The position numbers and the translations under genes were made by a program. DNA of 64,000 nucleotides, taken from assembly GCA_002831545.1 (NCBI GenBank), contig CP025095.1, forward strand, positions 1,054,001 to 1,118,000, read 5' to 3'. Under the pieces are notes generated by a model. It saw only the letters and a program-made list of their open reading frames with translations, was not told the origin of the DNA and searched no databases. Shown in pieces: positions 38,851 to 47,063 of the stretch. The DNA is from Streptococcus suis. Its GTDB lineage: Bacteria > Bacillota > Bacilli > Lactobacillales > Streptococcaceae. Within the stretch, counting starts at the first letter, position 1. Every line of letters starts with the position of its first letter.

Positions 38851-40579
38851 TTTTAAGGAACTGGTCAGATTGGTTTTACACCAGCCCCTTCGAATGTCCT
38901 TGATGTTGGTGGGAACTTTGGTGCAAGTCCTTCTGACAGTTTATCTGCCTATCTTGATTGGTCAGGCAGTCGATGCAGTATTGATAGCAAATGGTCAGGT
39001 CTTGCTCGGTATCTTAGGCAAAATGGTGATGGCTATCTTGCTTAATACGCTGGTGCAATGGTACTTACCTTTGGTAACCAATCGCTTGGTTTACGGAATG
39101 GTGGCCGACTTGCGTGAACAGGTCTATGTGAAGCTGCACCAGATGCCCCTATCTTATCTGGATCGTCAATCAGTCGGTGATTTGGTGGCTCGTTTTTCAA
39201 GTGATAGTGAGCAATTAACAAATGGACTCTTGATGATTTTTAATCAATTTTTCATTGGTATCTTGACCATTTTCTTAACCATTTTCACTATGGCTAGGCT
39301 TGACTTGACCATGATGTTGGTTGTTGTTGCCCTGACTCCAGTTTCTCTGCTTGTGGCACGCTATATCGCTAAGAAATCCTATGGTTATTATAGACAACAG
39401 ACTCAGGCACGTGGGAAGCAATCTCAGCTTTTGGAAGAGTCCATCAGTCAATTGACACTGGTTCAATCTTTCAATGCTCAAGAGCAATTTACGCAAGGTT
39501 TTCAAGTTGTGAATGACCAGTATGCGACCTATTCCCAACAGGCTATCTTTGCCTCTTCAACGGTCAATCCAAGTACGCGGTTTATCAATGCTATTATTTA
39601 TGCCTTACTTGCAGGACTTGGAGCGCTGAGAATTATGGCTGGTAATTTTACCGTTGGCTCTCTGACAACCTTTCTCAATTATGCTAGTCAGTACAGCAAG
39701 CCTTTTAATGATATTTCCTCGGTCCTATCGGAATTGCAGAGCGCCTTAGCTTGTGCAGACAGGCTGTTTGCTATCTTGGCTCTAGATGGCATTGACGATC
39801 AGGCTGAGCGGAAAATTGATTCAGAGGAGTTGAAGGGAGCTATTTCCTTTGACAATGTGTCTTTCTCCTATAGCCCTGACCGTTCTCTGATTGAACATCT
39901 GGACATTGATGTCAAATCTGGGCAGAAAATTGCTATTGTTGGACCAACAGGAGCAGGAAAATCAACCATGATTAACCTACTTATGCGATTCTATGATGTG
40001 ACGGCTGGTCAGATTGTTTTGGATGGGGTTCCGATTAGCCAGTACAGTCGTGAGGATCTCCGCAGACAGATTGGGATGGTTTTACAGGAGACATGGATCA
40101 AATCTGGTACCATTCATGATAATATTGCCTATGGCTATCCAAATGCCACGCGGGAATTGGTCATTGAGGCGGCTAAGGCAGCCAATGCAGACTTCTTTAT
40201 TCGACAACTTCCGCAGGGTTACGATACGGTTTTGGCAGATGGAGGAGAAGGCTTATCCCAGGGACAACGTCAGCTTTTGTCTATTGCGCGTGTCTTTGTC
40301 AAGATACCTAAAATCCTGATTTTAGATGAGGCGACTTCCTCTATTGATACACGGACAGAAATTTTAGTACAGGAAGCATTTGCCAAATTGATGGAAGGAC
40401 GGACCAGTTTTATTATTGCTCATCGCCTATCAACCATTCAATCAGCTGACTTGATTTTGGTCATGGTGGATGGAAAAATTGTTGAACAAGGGAATCATGA
40501 AGCGTTGATGGCTGAACAAGGCGTTTATTATCAAATGCAAACAAGTCAGCAGACAGAGGAGGATGAAAGTGTTAGGTAA
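38837..40579 (+). CDS. Heterodimeric ABC exporter, subunit with canonical ATPase site
   Basis: The protein has 580 residues: an N-terminal six-helix ABC membrane domain and a C-terminal ATPase with GPTGAGKSTM, the signature LSQGQRQLLSIARVF (Gln replacing Gly in LSGGQ) and LILDEATSSIDTRTE with the catalytic Glu. It pairs with the preceding subunit in an LmrCD/PatAB-type exporter. The gene starts inside its partner and overlaps the thioesterase gene by 17 bases, so the three are likely co-translated. Confidence 0.88.
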   Translation: MRQASFKELVRLVLHQPLRMSLMLVGTLVQVLLTVYLPILIGQAVDAVLIANGQVLLGILGKMVMAILLNTLVQWYLPLVTNRLVYGMVADLREQVYVKLHQMPLSYLDRQSVGDLVARFSSDSEQLTNGLLMIFNQFFIGILTIFLTIFTMARLDLTMMLVVVALTPVSLLVARYIAKKSYGYYRQQTQARGKQSQLLEESISQLTLVQSFNAQEQFTQGFQVVNDQYATYSQQAIFASSTVNPSTRFINAIIYALLAGLGALRIMAGNFTVGSLTTFLNYASQYSKPFNDISSVLSELQSALACADRLFAILALDGIDDQAERKIDSEELKGAISFDNVSFSYSPDRSLIEHLDIDVKSGQKIAIVGPTGAGKSTMINLLMRFYDVTAGQIVLDGVPISQYSREDLRRQIGMVLQETWIKSGTIHDNIAYGYPNATRELVIEAAKAANADFFIRQLPQGYDTVLADGGEGLSQGQRQLLSIARVFVKIPKILILDEATSSIDTRTEILVQEAFAKLMEGRTSFIIAHRLSTIQSADLILVMVDGKIVEQGNHEALMAEQGVYYQMQTSQQTEEDESVR

Positions 40580-40955
40580 ATTAAACTTACAACCGATTAC
40601 GGTTTTAGATGACTATCAAGCTACAATGCTCAATGAGAAAGAGGTGCTACTGACTACAAAGGTGACGGAAAAATCTCTCAATCCATACGGTATGGCACAT
40701 GGAGGCTTTCTTTTCACATTGGCAGATTCAGTTGCAGGTCTGACAACGGTAGCAAGGGGTTCTTATTCTGTCACCCTACAGTCCAATATCCATTATATGA
40801 AGGCAGCTAAACTTGGTGATACCTTATCAGTAATAGGCTCTTGCACACATGATGGAAGTAGAACAAAGGTCGTCGAAGTTAAGATAAAAAACCAAAATAA
40901 ACAGCTACTTGCTTCAGCAAGTTTTACCATGTTTGTAACAGGAAAAGTAGAATAA
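40563..40955 (+). CDS. PaaI-like hotdog-fold thioesterase
   Basis: The protein has 130 residues. The hotdog fold core is NPYGMAHGGFLFTLADSVAGL (about 42-62), with the HGG motif and catalytic Asp, followed by VTLQSNIHYMKAAKLGD. It hydrolyses acyl-CoA thioesters, with phenylacetyl-type substrates in relatives. It is the last gene of the ABC exporter transcript, so it might act on a related metabolite, but this is guesswork. Confidence 0.85.
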   Translation: MKVLGKLNLQPITVLDDYQATMLNEKEVLLTTKVTEKSLNPYGMAHGGFLFTLADSVAGLTTVARGSYSVTLQSNIHYMKAAKLGDTLSVIGSCTHDGSRTKVVEVKIKNQNKQLLASASFTMFVTGKVE

Positions 40956-41062
40956 TACTCTTCGAACATCAAAAGCAGACAGTCTTGGCTAGATTTAGAG
41001 AAACAAATTCGTTCGCTCTATTTCCAACCTCCAAACTTTGGAGCTAGTTTGATTTTGATTAT
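40956..41062. repeat. Diverged intergenic repeat with partial inverted ends
   Basis: It starts with TACTCTTCGAACATCAAAA and ends AGTTTGATTTTGATTATA, and contains ATTCGTTCGCTCTATTTCC and CCAACCTCC also found inside the long intergenic repeat copy 2. It looks like a degraded mixture of the two repeat families and fills the gap before mutY. Confidence 0.45.
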
Positions 41063-41120
41063 AAACGATATAAGGGAGTTGGCAAAAGCTGGCTCCCTTT
41101 CTTTGTGTTATACTAGATGT

Positions 41121-42281
41121 ATGTTAGATTTGAAAGAATATGGAATTGAAATGTGGCCGGAGGAAAAGATTCAAGCTTTTCGCAAGGCACTCTTAGATTG
41201 GTATGATGCTAATAAACGTGACTTGCCTTGGAGAAGGACCAAGGATCCCTATGCTATATGGGTTTCTGAAATCATGCTTCAACAGACAAGAGTAGACACG
41301 GTCATTCCTTATTATGAACGTTTTCTCTATCACTTGCCTACGATTAGTGATTTAGCACAAGCACCAGAGGAGGTCATTCTCAAACTCTGGGAGGGATTGG
41401 GCTATTATTCGCGCGTGCGGAATATGCAAAAGGCAGCGCAACAAATGGTAGAAGATTTTGATGGGCAATTTCCGACCACGCATGCAGCCATTTCAAGCCT
41501 AAAGGGCATTGGTCCTTATACTGCTGGAGCAATTTCCAGTATTGCTTTTAATTTGCCAGAACCAGCGGTAGATGGCAATGTGATGCGGGTTCTCAGCCGC
41601 TTGTTTGAGGTTGATTATGACATTGGGCTTCCTGCCAATCGCAAGATTTTCCAAGCGATGATGGAGCTATTGATTGATCCAGAGCGACCGGGCGATTTCA
41701 ACCAAGCTCTGATGGATCTAGGGTCGGATATTGAATCGCCAGTTAATCCACGTCCCCAGGACAGCCCAGTCAAAGCCTTTAGCGCAGCCTACTTAAACGG
41801 TACAATGGATAAGTATCCAATCAAAGCACCAAAGAAAAAGCCGATTCCCGTGGCCTACCAGGGATTTCTCATCAGGAATAAAGACAATCAATTTTTATTG
41901 GAAAAAAATAATGAAGCAGGTCTTCTATCAGGTTTTTGGTCTTTTCCGCTTTTGGAAAAAGGAGCAATCGTTGAAAAACAAGTCTCTCTCTTTGAAGTTG
42001 CAGAAGAAGTTGTTCAGCCAGATATTCGGCAGAGCTTTACGGAACTTTATGGTCTGACTGTTGATTGGCAAGAGCAAGAATTTGGCATCGTCCAGCACAT
42101 TTTTAGTCACCGCAAATGGCAGATAGAAATGGTAGAAGGTGTGGCAGAAACACTTAACCTTCCAGAATCAAAAGAATTGAAATGGGTTTCTGTAGAAGAT
42201 TTTCCTACCTACCCATTTGCTAAGCCGCAACAAAAAATGTGGGAAAACTTTATCAAGGAAAAAGAAAAACAAAAAAGTTGA
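41121..42281 (+). CDS. mutY: A/G-specific adenine glycosylase without iron-sulfur cysteines
   Basis: The protein has 386 residues and removes A opposite 8-oxo-G. It has EIMLQQTRVDTVIPYY with catalytic Glu, the helix-hairpin-helix LKGIGPYTAGAISSIAF, and AVDGNVMRVLSR with catalytic Asp. The C-terminal NUDIX-like domain (about 255-380) recognises 8-oxo-G. The four cysteines that bind a 4Fe-4S cluster in most MutY are absent from DLGSDIESPVNPRPQDSPVK, as in other lactic acid bacteria. I chose ATG 41121, which matches the family start MLDLKEYGI. TATACT just upstream suggests a very short leader. Confidence 0.9.
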   Translation: MLDLKEYGIEMWPEEKIQAFRKALLDWYDANKRDLPWRRTKDPYAIWVSEIMLQQTRVDTVIPYYERFLYHLPTISDLAQAPEEVILKLWEGLGYYSRVRNMQKAAQQMVEDFDGQFPTTHAAISSLKGIGPYTAGAISSIAFNLPEPAVDGNVMRVLSRLFEVDYDIGLPANRKIFQAMMELLIDPERPGDFNQALMDLGSDIESPVNPRPQDSPVKAFSAAYLNGTMDKYPIKAPKKKPIPVAYQGFLIRNKDNQFLLEKNNEAGLLSGFWSFPLLEKGAIVEKQVSLFEVAEEVVQPDIRQSFTELYGLTVDWQEQEFGIVQHIFSHRKWQIEMVEGVAETLNLPESKELKWVSVEDFPTYPFAKPQQKMWENFIKEKEKQKS

Positions 42282-42300
42282 CTTTGGAGCACATAATTAT

Positions 42301-42329
42301 TTGAAAGCGTTTTATAATAGTGGTATAAT
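42301..42329 (+). promoter_or_regulatory. Strong sigma-A promoter for a non-coding transcript
   Basis: TTGAAA (42301-42306), a 17-base spacer and TATAAT (42324-42329) form a near-consensus promoter. A second TATAAT occurs at 42313-42318. No protein start follows downstream before the terminator at 42822. Confidence 0.75.
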
Positions 42330-42335
42330 CTAATT

Positions 42336-42848
42336 GAAAAAAGGAAATAGTTAGTTAAGATGTTGAACGCCATCTGAATTGTTGAAAGGAGTTCTTTAGC
42401 GTTCGTAGAAGTGTATATACTATTAGCCATCTTTCTCTAATAAAAAGAGAGGGATGCTAGTAGGGGAAAAGTCCGTTATCCCTGTTTTATATCTATTTGT
42501 GATATCCATTGTCAAATGCATAGCATAACTTACAATTAGCCTTGCTACCCAGTTCACTCAAAAGTAGGCTAAGAATATTCGTGTCGTAACTACTATGTGT
42601 TCAAGATGTTGTAACTTTTGAACATAACCTTAGAAAATCACAAAAACCTATAGAGAAAATCACAAAAACCTCTAGCGATTTTCATCATAATAAGCAATCT
42701 CCACACTTTAGACAAATAGTAAGAGGACAATCAAAGACATAAGGGTAGCAGAATAATTATTTAATCATTAACTTGTTGTCAAATAACTATCTGGTAATGG
42801 ACTTTTCCAATTTGACATATAAAAAGGAGGCTGTCATAGCCTCCTTTT
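42336..42848 (+). ncRNA. Putative structured non-coding RNA of about 510 nt
   Basis: The stretch has a strong promoter at its start, a perfect terminator at its end (42822-42848) and no credible reading frame. It shows much self-complementarity. The hairpin TAGCCATCTTTCTCT / AGAGAGGGATGCTA lies at 42423-42457. A 16-pair helix joins 42464-42479 and 42793-42808, enclosing about 313 bases. TTAGCCT and AGGCTAA pair around 42537-42573. GAAAATCACAAAAACCT occurs twice with a 22-base period (42633 and 42655), and either copy's GAAAATC could pair with GATTTTC at 42677. I do not recognise RNase P, tmRNA or SRP RNA motifs. A 6S-like or species-specific regulatory RNA is possible. Confidence 0.5.
42822..42848 (+). 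terminator. Perfect intrinsic terminator
   Basis: AAAAGGAGGCT and AGCCTCCTTTT form a perfect 11-pair stem with a five-base loop. It ends the putative non-coding RNA. As a symmetric stem with A and T flanks it could also stop transcription from the minus strand gene at 42964. Confidence 0.85.
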
Positions 42849-42963
42849 ACTGTGCTTTTCAGTTTGTTTTCAGTAGGAAAAAACGCCAGCTATACGAACA
42901 GACTTTCCAAAACTAGATGGATGAATGTAGCCAATATAACTAGTGATTAACTAGGCTTAGAAA

Positions 42964-43764
42964 TCAATCTGGACTATAAATATCTACAACTTGACCAATA
43001 GGCCGAATATCGTCTTCTGGGCTAAAATAGATATCATCATAGTCTGGATTTAAGGATTGTAGGTAGTTACCTTTGAATTTCTTAACAAAATTTTCTCCGT
43101 TTACTGAAAAAATTCCAATCGTATTTAGAGGAATATGAGGAGTTAGGCGAATGAAGAGATAGTCTCCATCCTCGATATGCGGAGCCATAGAATCTCCCAC
43201 AACCTGAGCGATTGTATCATAAGATTGGTTATCTGGAATCTCATCGTTATAGAATGATACAAGATTGTTCATATCTGTATCCTGCCAGTAACCTGTACCG
43301 GCAGAAACCTTACCAGGAACAGGTAATTCGATTCGCTCCCGATAGTCATCCAAGTGAAGAATAGAAGCAGAAGGAGTAACTGAGGTAGTTTGCATAGCTG
43401 CTAACTGTTCTTGACCAAAAGCTAACCATTGTGCATGGAAATCACCTTTTAATTCATTGTCCAAGGTTTGAACCTCTGGATGAATAGGCTGTTGAAAGAG
43501 TTTAAATTGGGAAGGAGTAATCGTTAAAGCTATATCCTGATTGGAATCTAGTTGCTCGATTAGCTCACCAACCGATATAGCCATGCCCTTAGCGACTTTT
43601 TCTAGCGTATCCATCGTTGGCAGGAGAGCTTTTTTGGTTTTGGGATGCTGGTTCTTTTCCAACATAGAAATATAACCTTTTGTTAAACCAGATAATTCAG
43701 CGAATTTATCCATTGATAATTTATTCTTGCTTCGGTATTCTTTTAAAATATCACCTAAAATCAT
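42964..43764 (-). CDS. XRE-S24 (LexA/CI-like) self-cleaving repressor
   Basis: The protein has 266 residues. The N-terminal HTH (about 1-68) contains MDKFAELSGLTKGYISMLEK. The C-terminal peptidase S24 domain shows a cleavage-type site VSAGTGY, the serine in VVGDSMAPHIEDGDY and the lysine in FVKKFKGN, so it can probably cut itself on a stress signal, as CI and HdiR repressors do. It is divergent from a zinc-ribbon protein gene, with a dyad overlapping that gene's -35. No phage genes lie near, so it looks like a chromosomal regulator. Start ATG 43764, with GGAG on the minus strand. Confidence 0.85.
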   Translation of the reverse strand: MILGDILKEYRSKNKLSMDKFAELSGLTKGYISMLEKNQHPKTKKALLPTMDTLEKVAKGMAISVGELIEQLDSNQDIALTITPSQFKLFQQPIHPEVQTLDNELKGDFHAQWLAFGQEQLAAMQTTSVTPSASILHLDDYRERIELPVPGKVSAGTGYWQDTDMNNLVSFYNDEIPDNQSYDTIAQVVGDSMAPHIEDGDYLFIRLTPHIPLNTIGIFSVNGENFVKKFKGNYLQSLNPDYDDIYFSPEDDIRPIGQVVDIYSPD

Positions 43765-43823
43765 GGTTGTCTCCTTATCTGTTTAACTAATTATACCATT
43801 AAAAAATATTTTTTGCAAATTTT

Positions 43824-43863
43824 GTTTAACATGTTTGACAAAATAAAAAATTGGTGGTAATAT
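43824..43863 (+). promoter_or_regulatory. Promoter with overlapping dyad operator candidate
   Basis: TTGACA (43835-43840), a 17-base spacer and TAATAT (43858-43863) drive the plus-strand gene at 43989. GTTTAACATGTTTGAC (43824-43839) is an imperfect palindrome centred on AACATGTT that covers the -35 box, which suits binding of the divergent S24 repressor. The downstream leader (about 120 bases) can form a long stem between AAGTCGAATG and CATTCTATCGACTT. Confidence 0.6.
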
Positions 43864-43988
43864 ATAAGCATAAAGATCAAGTCGAATGAAAAAAATAAAT
43901 TTATTTGGACTATTTTCTAGAGCTTATTTTAAATTTGGCATTCTATCGACTTTTCAAATTTGATTGATTATTAAAGGAGATTATAAAA

Positions 43989-44531
43989 ATGTTTGGATTA
44001 GTAGCTAAAAAAACAGGAGTCAAAGAGGTTGAAGAATATTGGGCAAGTACTTTAGTTGACATGGGAATTTGTGACATCGAAGATAATTTGAGTGGTTGTT
44101 GCTGGAGATGTAAATCTTCTTTTGCTGTATCTGCTTGTCAAATTGTCAATAAAATCTGGCCGTTGTCCTATTCTTTGTCTAATAAAATGGTTCTTTGTCA
44201 ATCTTGTCAAATTGAGAAACCTTTAGTAAAAAATCCTGATCTGGTTTGGAATTGGCTTGAGAATGAGAGTGGTCAACTGTTTTGGGCGAAGCAGGGGATG
44301 TCTGAGTATGAAAGAAGATATGAAAAATCAGTCTTGCAAGAACTATGGGATATGGGGATTCGTAACAGTTCAGAAGTCGAAAGTCTAGTTGAGAGGGTCT
44401 TGAAATCTGTGCGAATCAATTGTCAAATCATCAATCAATCCACTTTGGCTAATGTGTTTCGTTCCGAAATTATACTTATGCAGAAGGAAATGATGGAGAA
44501 CTTTGAAGAAAATAATGGGTATGCTAGTTAA
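43989..44531 (+). CDS. Unknown protein with paired Cys motifs
   Basis: The protein has 180 residues and matches no family I recognise. CCWRCKSSFAVSACQ and VLCQSCQIEKP (about residues 37-78) give two CXXC-type pairs that could bind one zinc. The rest is helical and charged (QGMSEYERRYEKSVLQELWDMG). It has no signal peptide or membrane segment. AAAGGAG precedes ATG 43989. The promoter overlaps a possible repressor site, so expression may rise on the signal that cleaves the S24 protein. HNH-like or DNA-binding roles are possible but unproven. Confidence 0.65.
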   Translation: MFGLVAKKTGVKEVEEYWASTLVDMGICDIEDNLSGCCWRCKSSFAVSACQIVNKIWPLSYSLSNKMVLCQSCQIEKPLVKNPDLVWNWLENESGQLFWAKQGMSEYERRYEKSVLQELWDMGIRNSSEVESLVERVLKSVRINCQIINQSTLANVFRSEIILMQKEMMENFEENNGYAS

Positions 44532-44997
44532 GTTTGATTTTCGATATCTTTTTATTCAATAAGTCTAGAATATCACTAATCTTTATTTTGTGTGCCACTG
44601 CATTAAATTGATAAAGGACTATTTTATTAGAATACTTCGTTAACCTTTTATTTCATTTTACTGAGATTGGTATTTATATCTTTTAAAGATTGAGACGATA
44701 TTATCATACTGTGGATGTGCAAATATTCTCTCCAAATACAAATTTGTTCAAAAAACAACTTAGAATTACATTTCCAGAAACGTTGATTCTAAGCTGTTTT
44801 CTATTTTATGATTTTTGACCAGGGTCTGAATAACAATAACTTTGGTAATGTGTTTTCTAGACATTGATTCGTAGCAGTTGGATGGGGGGAGTTTGTCAGA
44901 CCTATAGACAATTCCAAATTGAAATCTGCTAGAATATTTTATCAGTTGTTTTTGCTTTTTGAAGGTAAAATGATGTTCAAGGTTTAAATTGATAATT
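44532..44997. other. AT-rich intergenic region
   Basis: There is no credible gene. A plausible hairpin AAACAACTTAGAAT / ATTCTAAGCTGTTT (44752-44800) could be a terminator-like or element end structure. Otherwise nothing is recognised. Confidence 0.4.
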
Positions 44998-45318
44998 TTA
45001 GGATTCTCTAATTAAACGATTTTCTTTTATTGCAAAATTATGTCCACAAAATCGACAATGGTAATGAGTTTTATCAGCTTCATAAAGAAGGGCAAACATT
45101 GCGCCGTTTCTTCCACCAATTGCTTGACCAATAATTGCATCTCGAGGAGAATATTCGCGTTTTTTGGGAGGGTATTTTTGAAGTTTTTCTGACTTACATT
45201 TTGGACATTTTGGTACGTTAATAGTGGCCTTGCTATCTTTAAACCTCCGGTAGAGACTGTAGCTAATGATTGCAGTAATGAAGAGAATCGGACCGATATA
45301 CTCGAGTAAATTCATCAT
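44998..45318 (-). CDS. Small membrane-anchored zinc-ribbon protein
   Basis: The protein has 106 residues. One N-terminal membrane helix (YIGPILFITAIISYSLY, about 6-22) is followed by a cytosolic zinc ribbon with KCPKCKSEKLQ and HYHCRFCGHNF, which together give two CXXC pairs. Between them is a glycine-containing stretch IIGQAIGGRNGAMFALLY that could be a second short hydrophobic region. GGAGGG lies upstream of ATG 45318. The function is unknown. A decayed copy lies at 46863 on the same strand. Confidence 0.65.
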   Translation of the reverse strand: MMNLLEYIGPILFITAIISYSLYRRFKDSKATINVPKCPKCKSEKLQKYPPKKREYSPRDAIIGQAIGGRNGAMFALLYEADKTHYHCRFCGHNFAIKENRLIRES

Positions 45319-45436
45319 TTTCCCTCCTCGTAGACATTATTTTACTGAATTTTAAACCATTCATCAAGTAAACGAATTGTTGCGGAGTAGCAGTAAGGTA
45401 GATGGTGAATCATTGTCTTGGGCAGGATGAAATTTT

Positions 45437-45456
45437 TTACGTTAAAAATTTCACAA
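45437..45456. promoter_or_regulatory. Possible Rex operator
   Basis: The 20 bases end in the perfect half-site TTTCACAA, while the left half (TTACGTTA) is poor. The family consensus is TTGTGAA-N6-TTCACAA. It lies just upstream of the -35 of an alcohol dehydrogenase gene, a known type of Rex target, and rex is in this window. Confidence 0.35.
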
Positions 45457-45460
45457 AACC

Positions 45461-45489
45461 TTTACACAACTTGCTATTTATAGTATAAT
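45461..45489 (+). promoter_or_regulatory. Promoter of the alcohol dehydrogenase gene
   Basis: TTTACA (45461-45466), a 17-base spacer and TATAAT (45484-45489) lie 34 bases before ATG 45524. Confidence 0.7.
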
Positions 45490-45523
45490 AATATAAAAAT
45501 AAAATAAATAAAGGAGCTTGTCT

Positions 45524-46675
45524 ATGGCAACATTTTACGTCCCAGCAGTCAATTTGATTGGTCGCGGTTGTGTCAACGAAATTGGTAGTTATGTCAAGAA
45601 TTTGGGCTACAAAAAGGCTCTGCTTGTAACAGATGATTTTATCCGAACAAGTAATATTTTACCTAAAGTTACCAAGCCACTTGATGAAGTAGGTATTGAC
45701 TACGTAGTCTTTAGTAAGGTTGATCCTAATCCGACTTGTAAAAATGTATTTGATGGTCTAGCAGTTTTGCAGGAAAATGACTGTGATTTCATCATCTCAG
45801 TTGGTGGTGGTTCTCCTCAGGATGCGGCAAGCTGTATTTCTATCATGGCGACAAACGGTGGTAAACCACAAGACTATGAAGGATTGCATAAGTCAGAAAA
45901 ACTTGGTCTGCCAGTTGTAGCAATCAATACAACTGCAGGTACTTCAGCCGAAATCACCATTAACTACGTTATCACCGATGAAGAACGCAAGGTTAAAATG
46001 GTTATGGTGGATAAAAACAGTCTAGCTGTTATGTCAGTCAACGATCCTGAGCTTATGTTGTCCAAGCCTGCAACTTTGACTGCAGCAACAGGTATGGATG
46101 CCTTGACTCATGCCATCGAAGCCTTGGTAACTCCTGGAGCATACGGTGTAACCAAAAAATTATCTATGGGTGCCATTGAGTTAATTAAAGAATACCTACC
46201 ACGAGCAGTTGAAAACGGACAAGATATCGAAGCCCGTGAGGCTATGGTCCATGCTATTTTCCTTGGCGGTATGAGTTTTAACAATGCTGGTTTAGGTTAT
46301 GTGCACTCGATGGCTCACCAGTTGGGAGCTGTTTACGATCTACCACACGGCGTCTGCTGTGCTATGATTTTGCCAATCATAGAACGTGAGAATGCCAAAC
46401 GTGTACCAGCTGCTTTCCGCGATGTTGCAAAAGCTTTAGGTCTTGATATCGCAGGCAAGTCAGACGAAGAATGTGCTGACTATGCCATTGCACAAATCGA
46501 AGAATTGTCAGCTAAAGTCGGTATTCCGAAGAAATTAACAGAGTTGGACATCAAAGAAGAAGACTTTGACTTTGAATACCTTTCTAAGAATGCCTTGATT
46601 GATGCTTGTGCACCAGGAAATCCATTCATGCCAACATTAGATGAGACAATCTCATATTACAAAGAATTGTTCTAG
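45524..46675 (+). CDS. Iron-containing alcohol dehydrogenase
   Basis: The protein has 383 residues, the standard length of group III alcohol dehydrogenases. The N-terminal NAD domain has FIISVGGGSPQDAASCI. The metal site is formed by GMDALTHAIEA and HSMAHQLGAVYDLPHGVCCA (Asp and three His). It reduces aldehydes to alcohols, for example acetaldehyde to ethanol or 1,3-propanediol-type substrates. ATG 45524 follows AAGGAG at 8 bases. A candidate Rex site upstream would fit redox control. Confidence 0.9.
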   Translation: MATFYVPAVNLIGRGCVNEIGSYVKNLGYKKALLVTDDFIRTSNILPKVTKPLDEVGIDYVVFSKVDPNPTCKNVFDGLAVLQENDCDFIISVGGGSPQDAASCISIMATNGGKPQDYEGLHKSEKLGLPVVAINTTAGTSAEITINYVITDEERKVKMVMVDKNSLAVMSVNDPELMLSKPATLTAATGMDALTHAIEALVTPGAYGVTKKLSMGAIELIKEYLPRAVENGQDIEAREAMVHAIFLGGMSFNNAGLGYVHSMAHQLGAVYDLPHGVCCAMILPIIERENAKRVPAAFRDVAKALGLDIAGKSDEECADYAIAQIEELSAKVGIPKKLTELDIKEEDFDFEYLSKNALIDACAPGNPFMPTLDETISYYKELF

Positions 46676-46697
46676 GATAATATCTGTTTTCTGTTAA

Positions 46698-46746
46698 GGA
46701 AGCTGGGCAAGTAATCCATTATGGTTTGCCCGGCTTCCTCTTTTTC
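46698..46746 (+). terminator. Terminator of the alcohol dehydrogenase gene
   Basis: The stem GGAAGCTGGGCAAG pairs with TTGCCCGGCTTCC (one mismatch or wobble) and is followed by TCTTTTTC. It lies about 25 bases after the stop codon. Confidence 0.75.
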
Positions 46747-46862
46747 GTGGAAGTATATCTAACGAACATCAGATAAAATGGAATAAAACTTGTTCTAAAA
46801 TTTAGTCATTAAGTCTTTTTAGACCTAAATGCATTAATTTAGTAAAATCTTTAACTATTGGC

Positions 46863-47063
46863 CTACTTTGATGAATCGATTTCGTTGACTACGAAATGAT
46901 GACCGTAAAACGACAAAGAAATGGGATTTGTCAGCTTCGTAAAGAAGGGAAAAGCTTGCACCATTTTTCCTCCAGTAGCTTGTCCATTAATTGCATGTCG
47001 AGAAGAAAAGTCACGATTTTTGAAGTATATTTCTCCGCTTTTACTGACTGACATTTTAGTCAT
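46863..47063 (-). pseudogene. Decayed copy of the zinc-ribbon membrane protein
   Basis: The frame SKSGEIYFKNRDFSSRHAINGQATGG and the end SFYGHHFVVNE clearly mirror KSEKLQKYPPKKREYSPRDA, IIGQAIGG and CGHNFAIKE of the protein at 44998, on the same strand. All zinc-binding cysteines have been lost and the N-terminal membrane helix is missing, so it is a dead duplicate. The alcohol dehydrogenase gene lies between the two copies. Confidence 0.7.

Noticed and set aside
42209..42430. Open frame on the minus strand across the end of mutY and the ncRNA promoter
   Set aside because: It has no ribosome site, overlaps a well-supported gene and promoter, and has no protein-like features.
42464..42473. 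GGAAAAGTCC looks like the GAGGAAAGTCC core of RNase P RNA
   Set aside because: The bases around it and the rest of the transcript lack the other conserved RNase P regions, and the match is off by an extra A.
42633..42671. Two 22-base tandem repeats as a type III toxin-antitoxin RNA
   Set aside because: There are only two repeats, shorter than usual for such antitoxins, and no ToxN-like gene follows.
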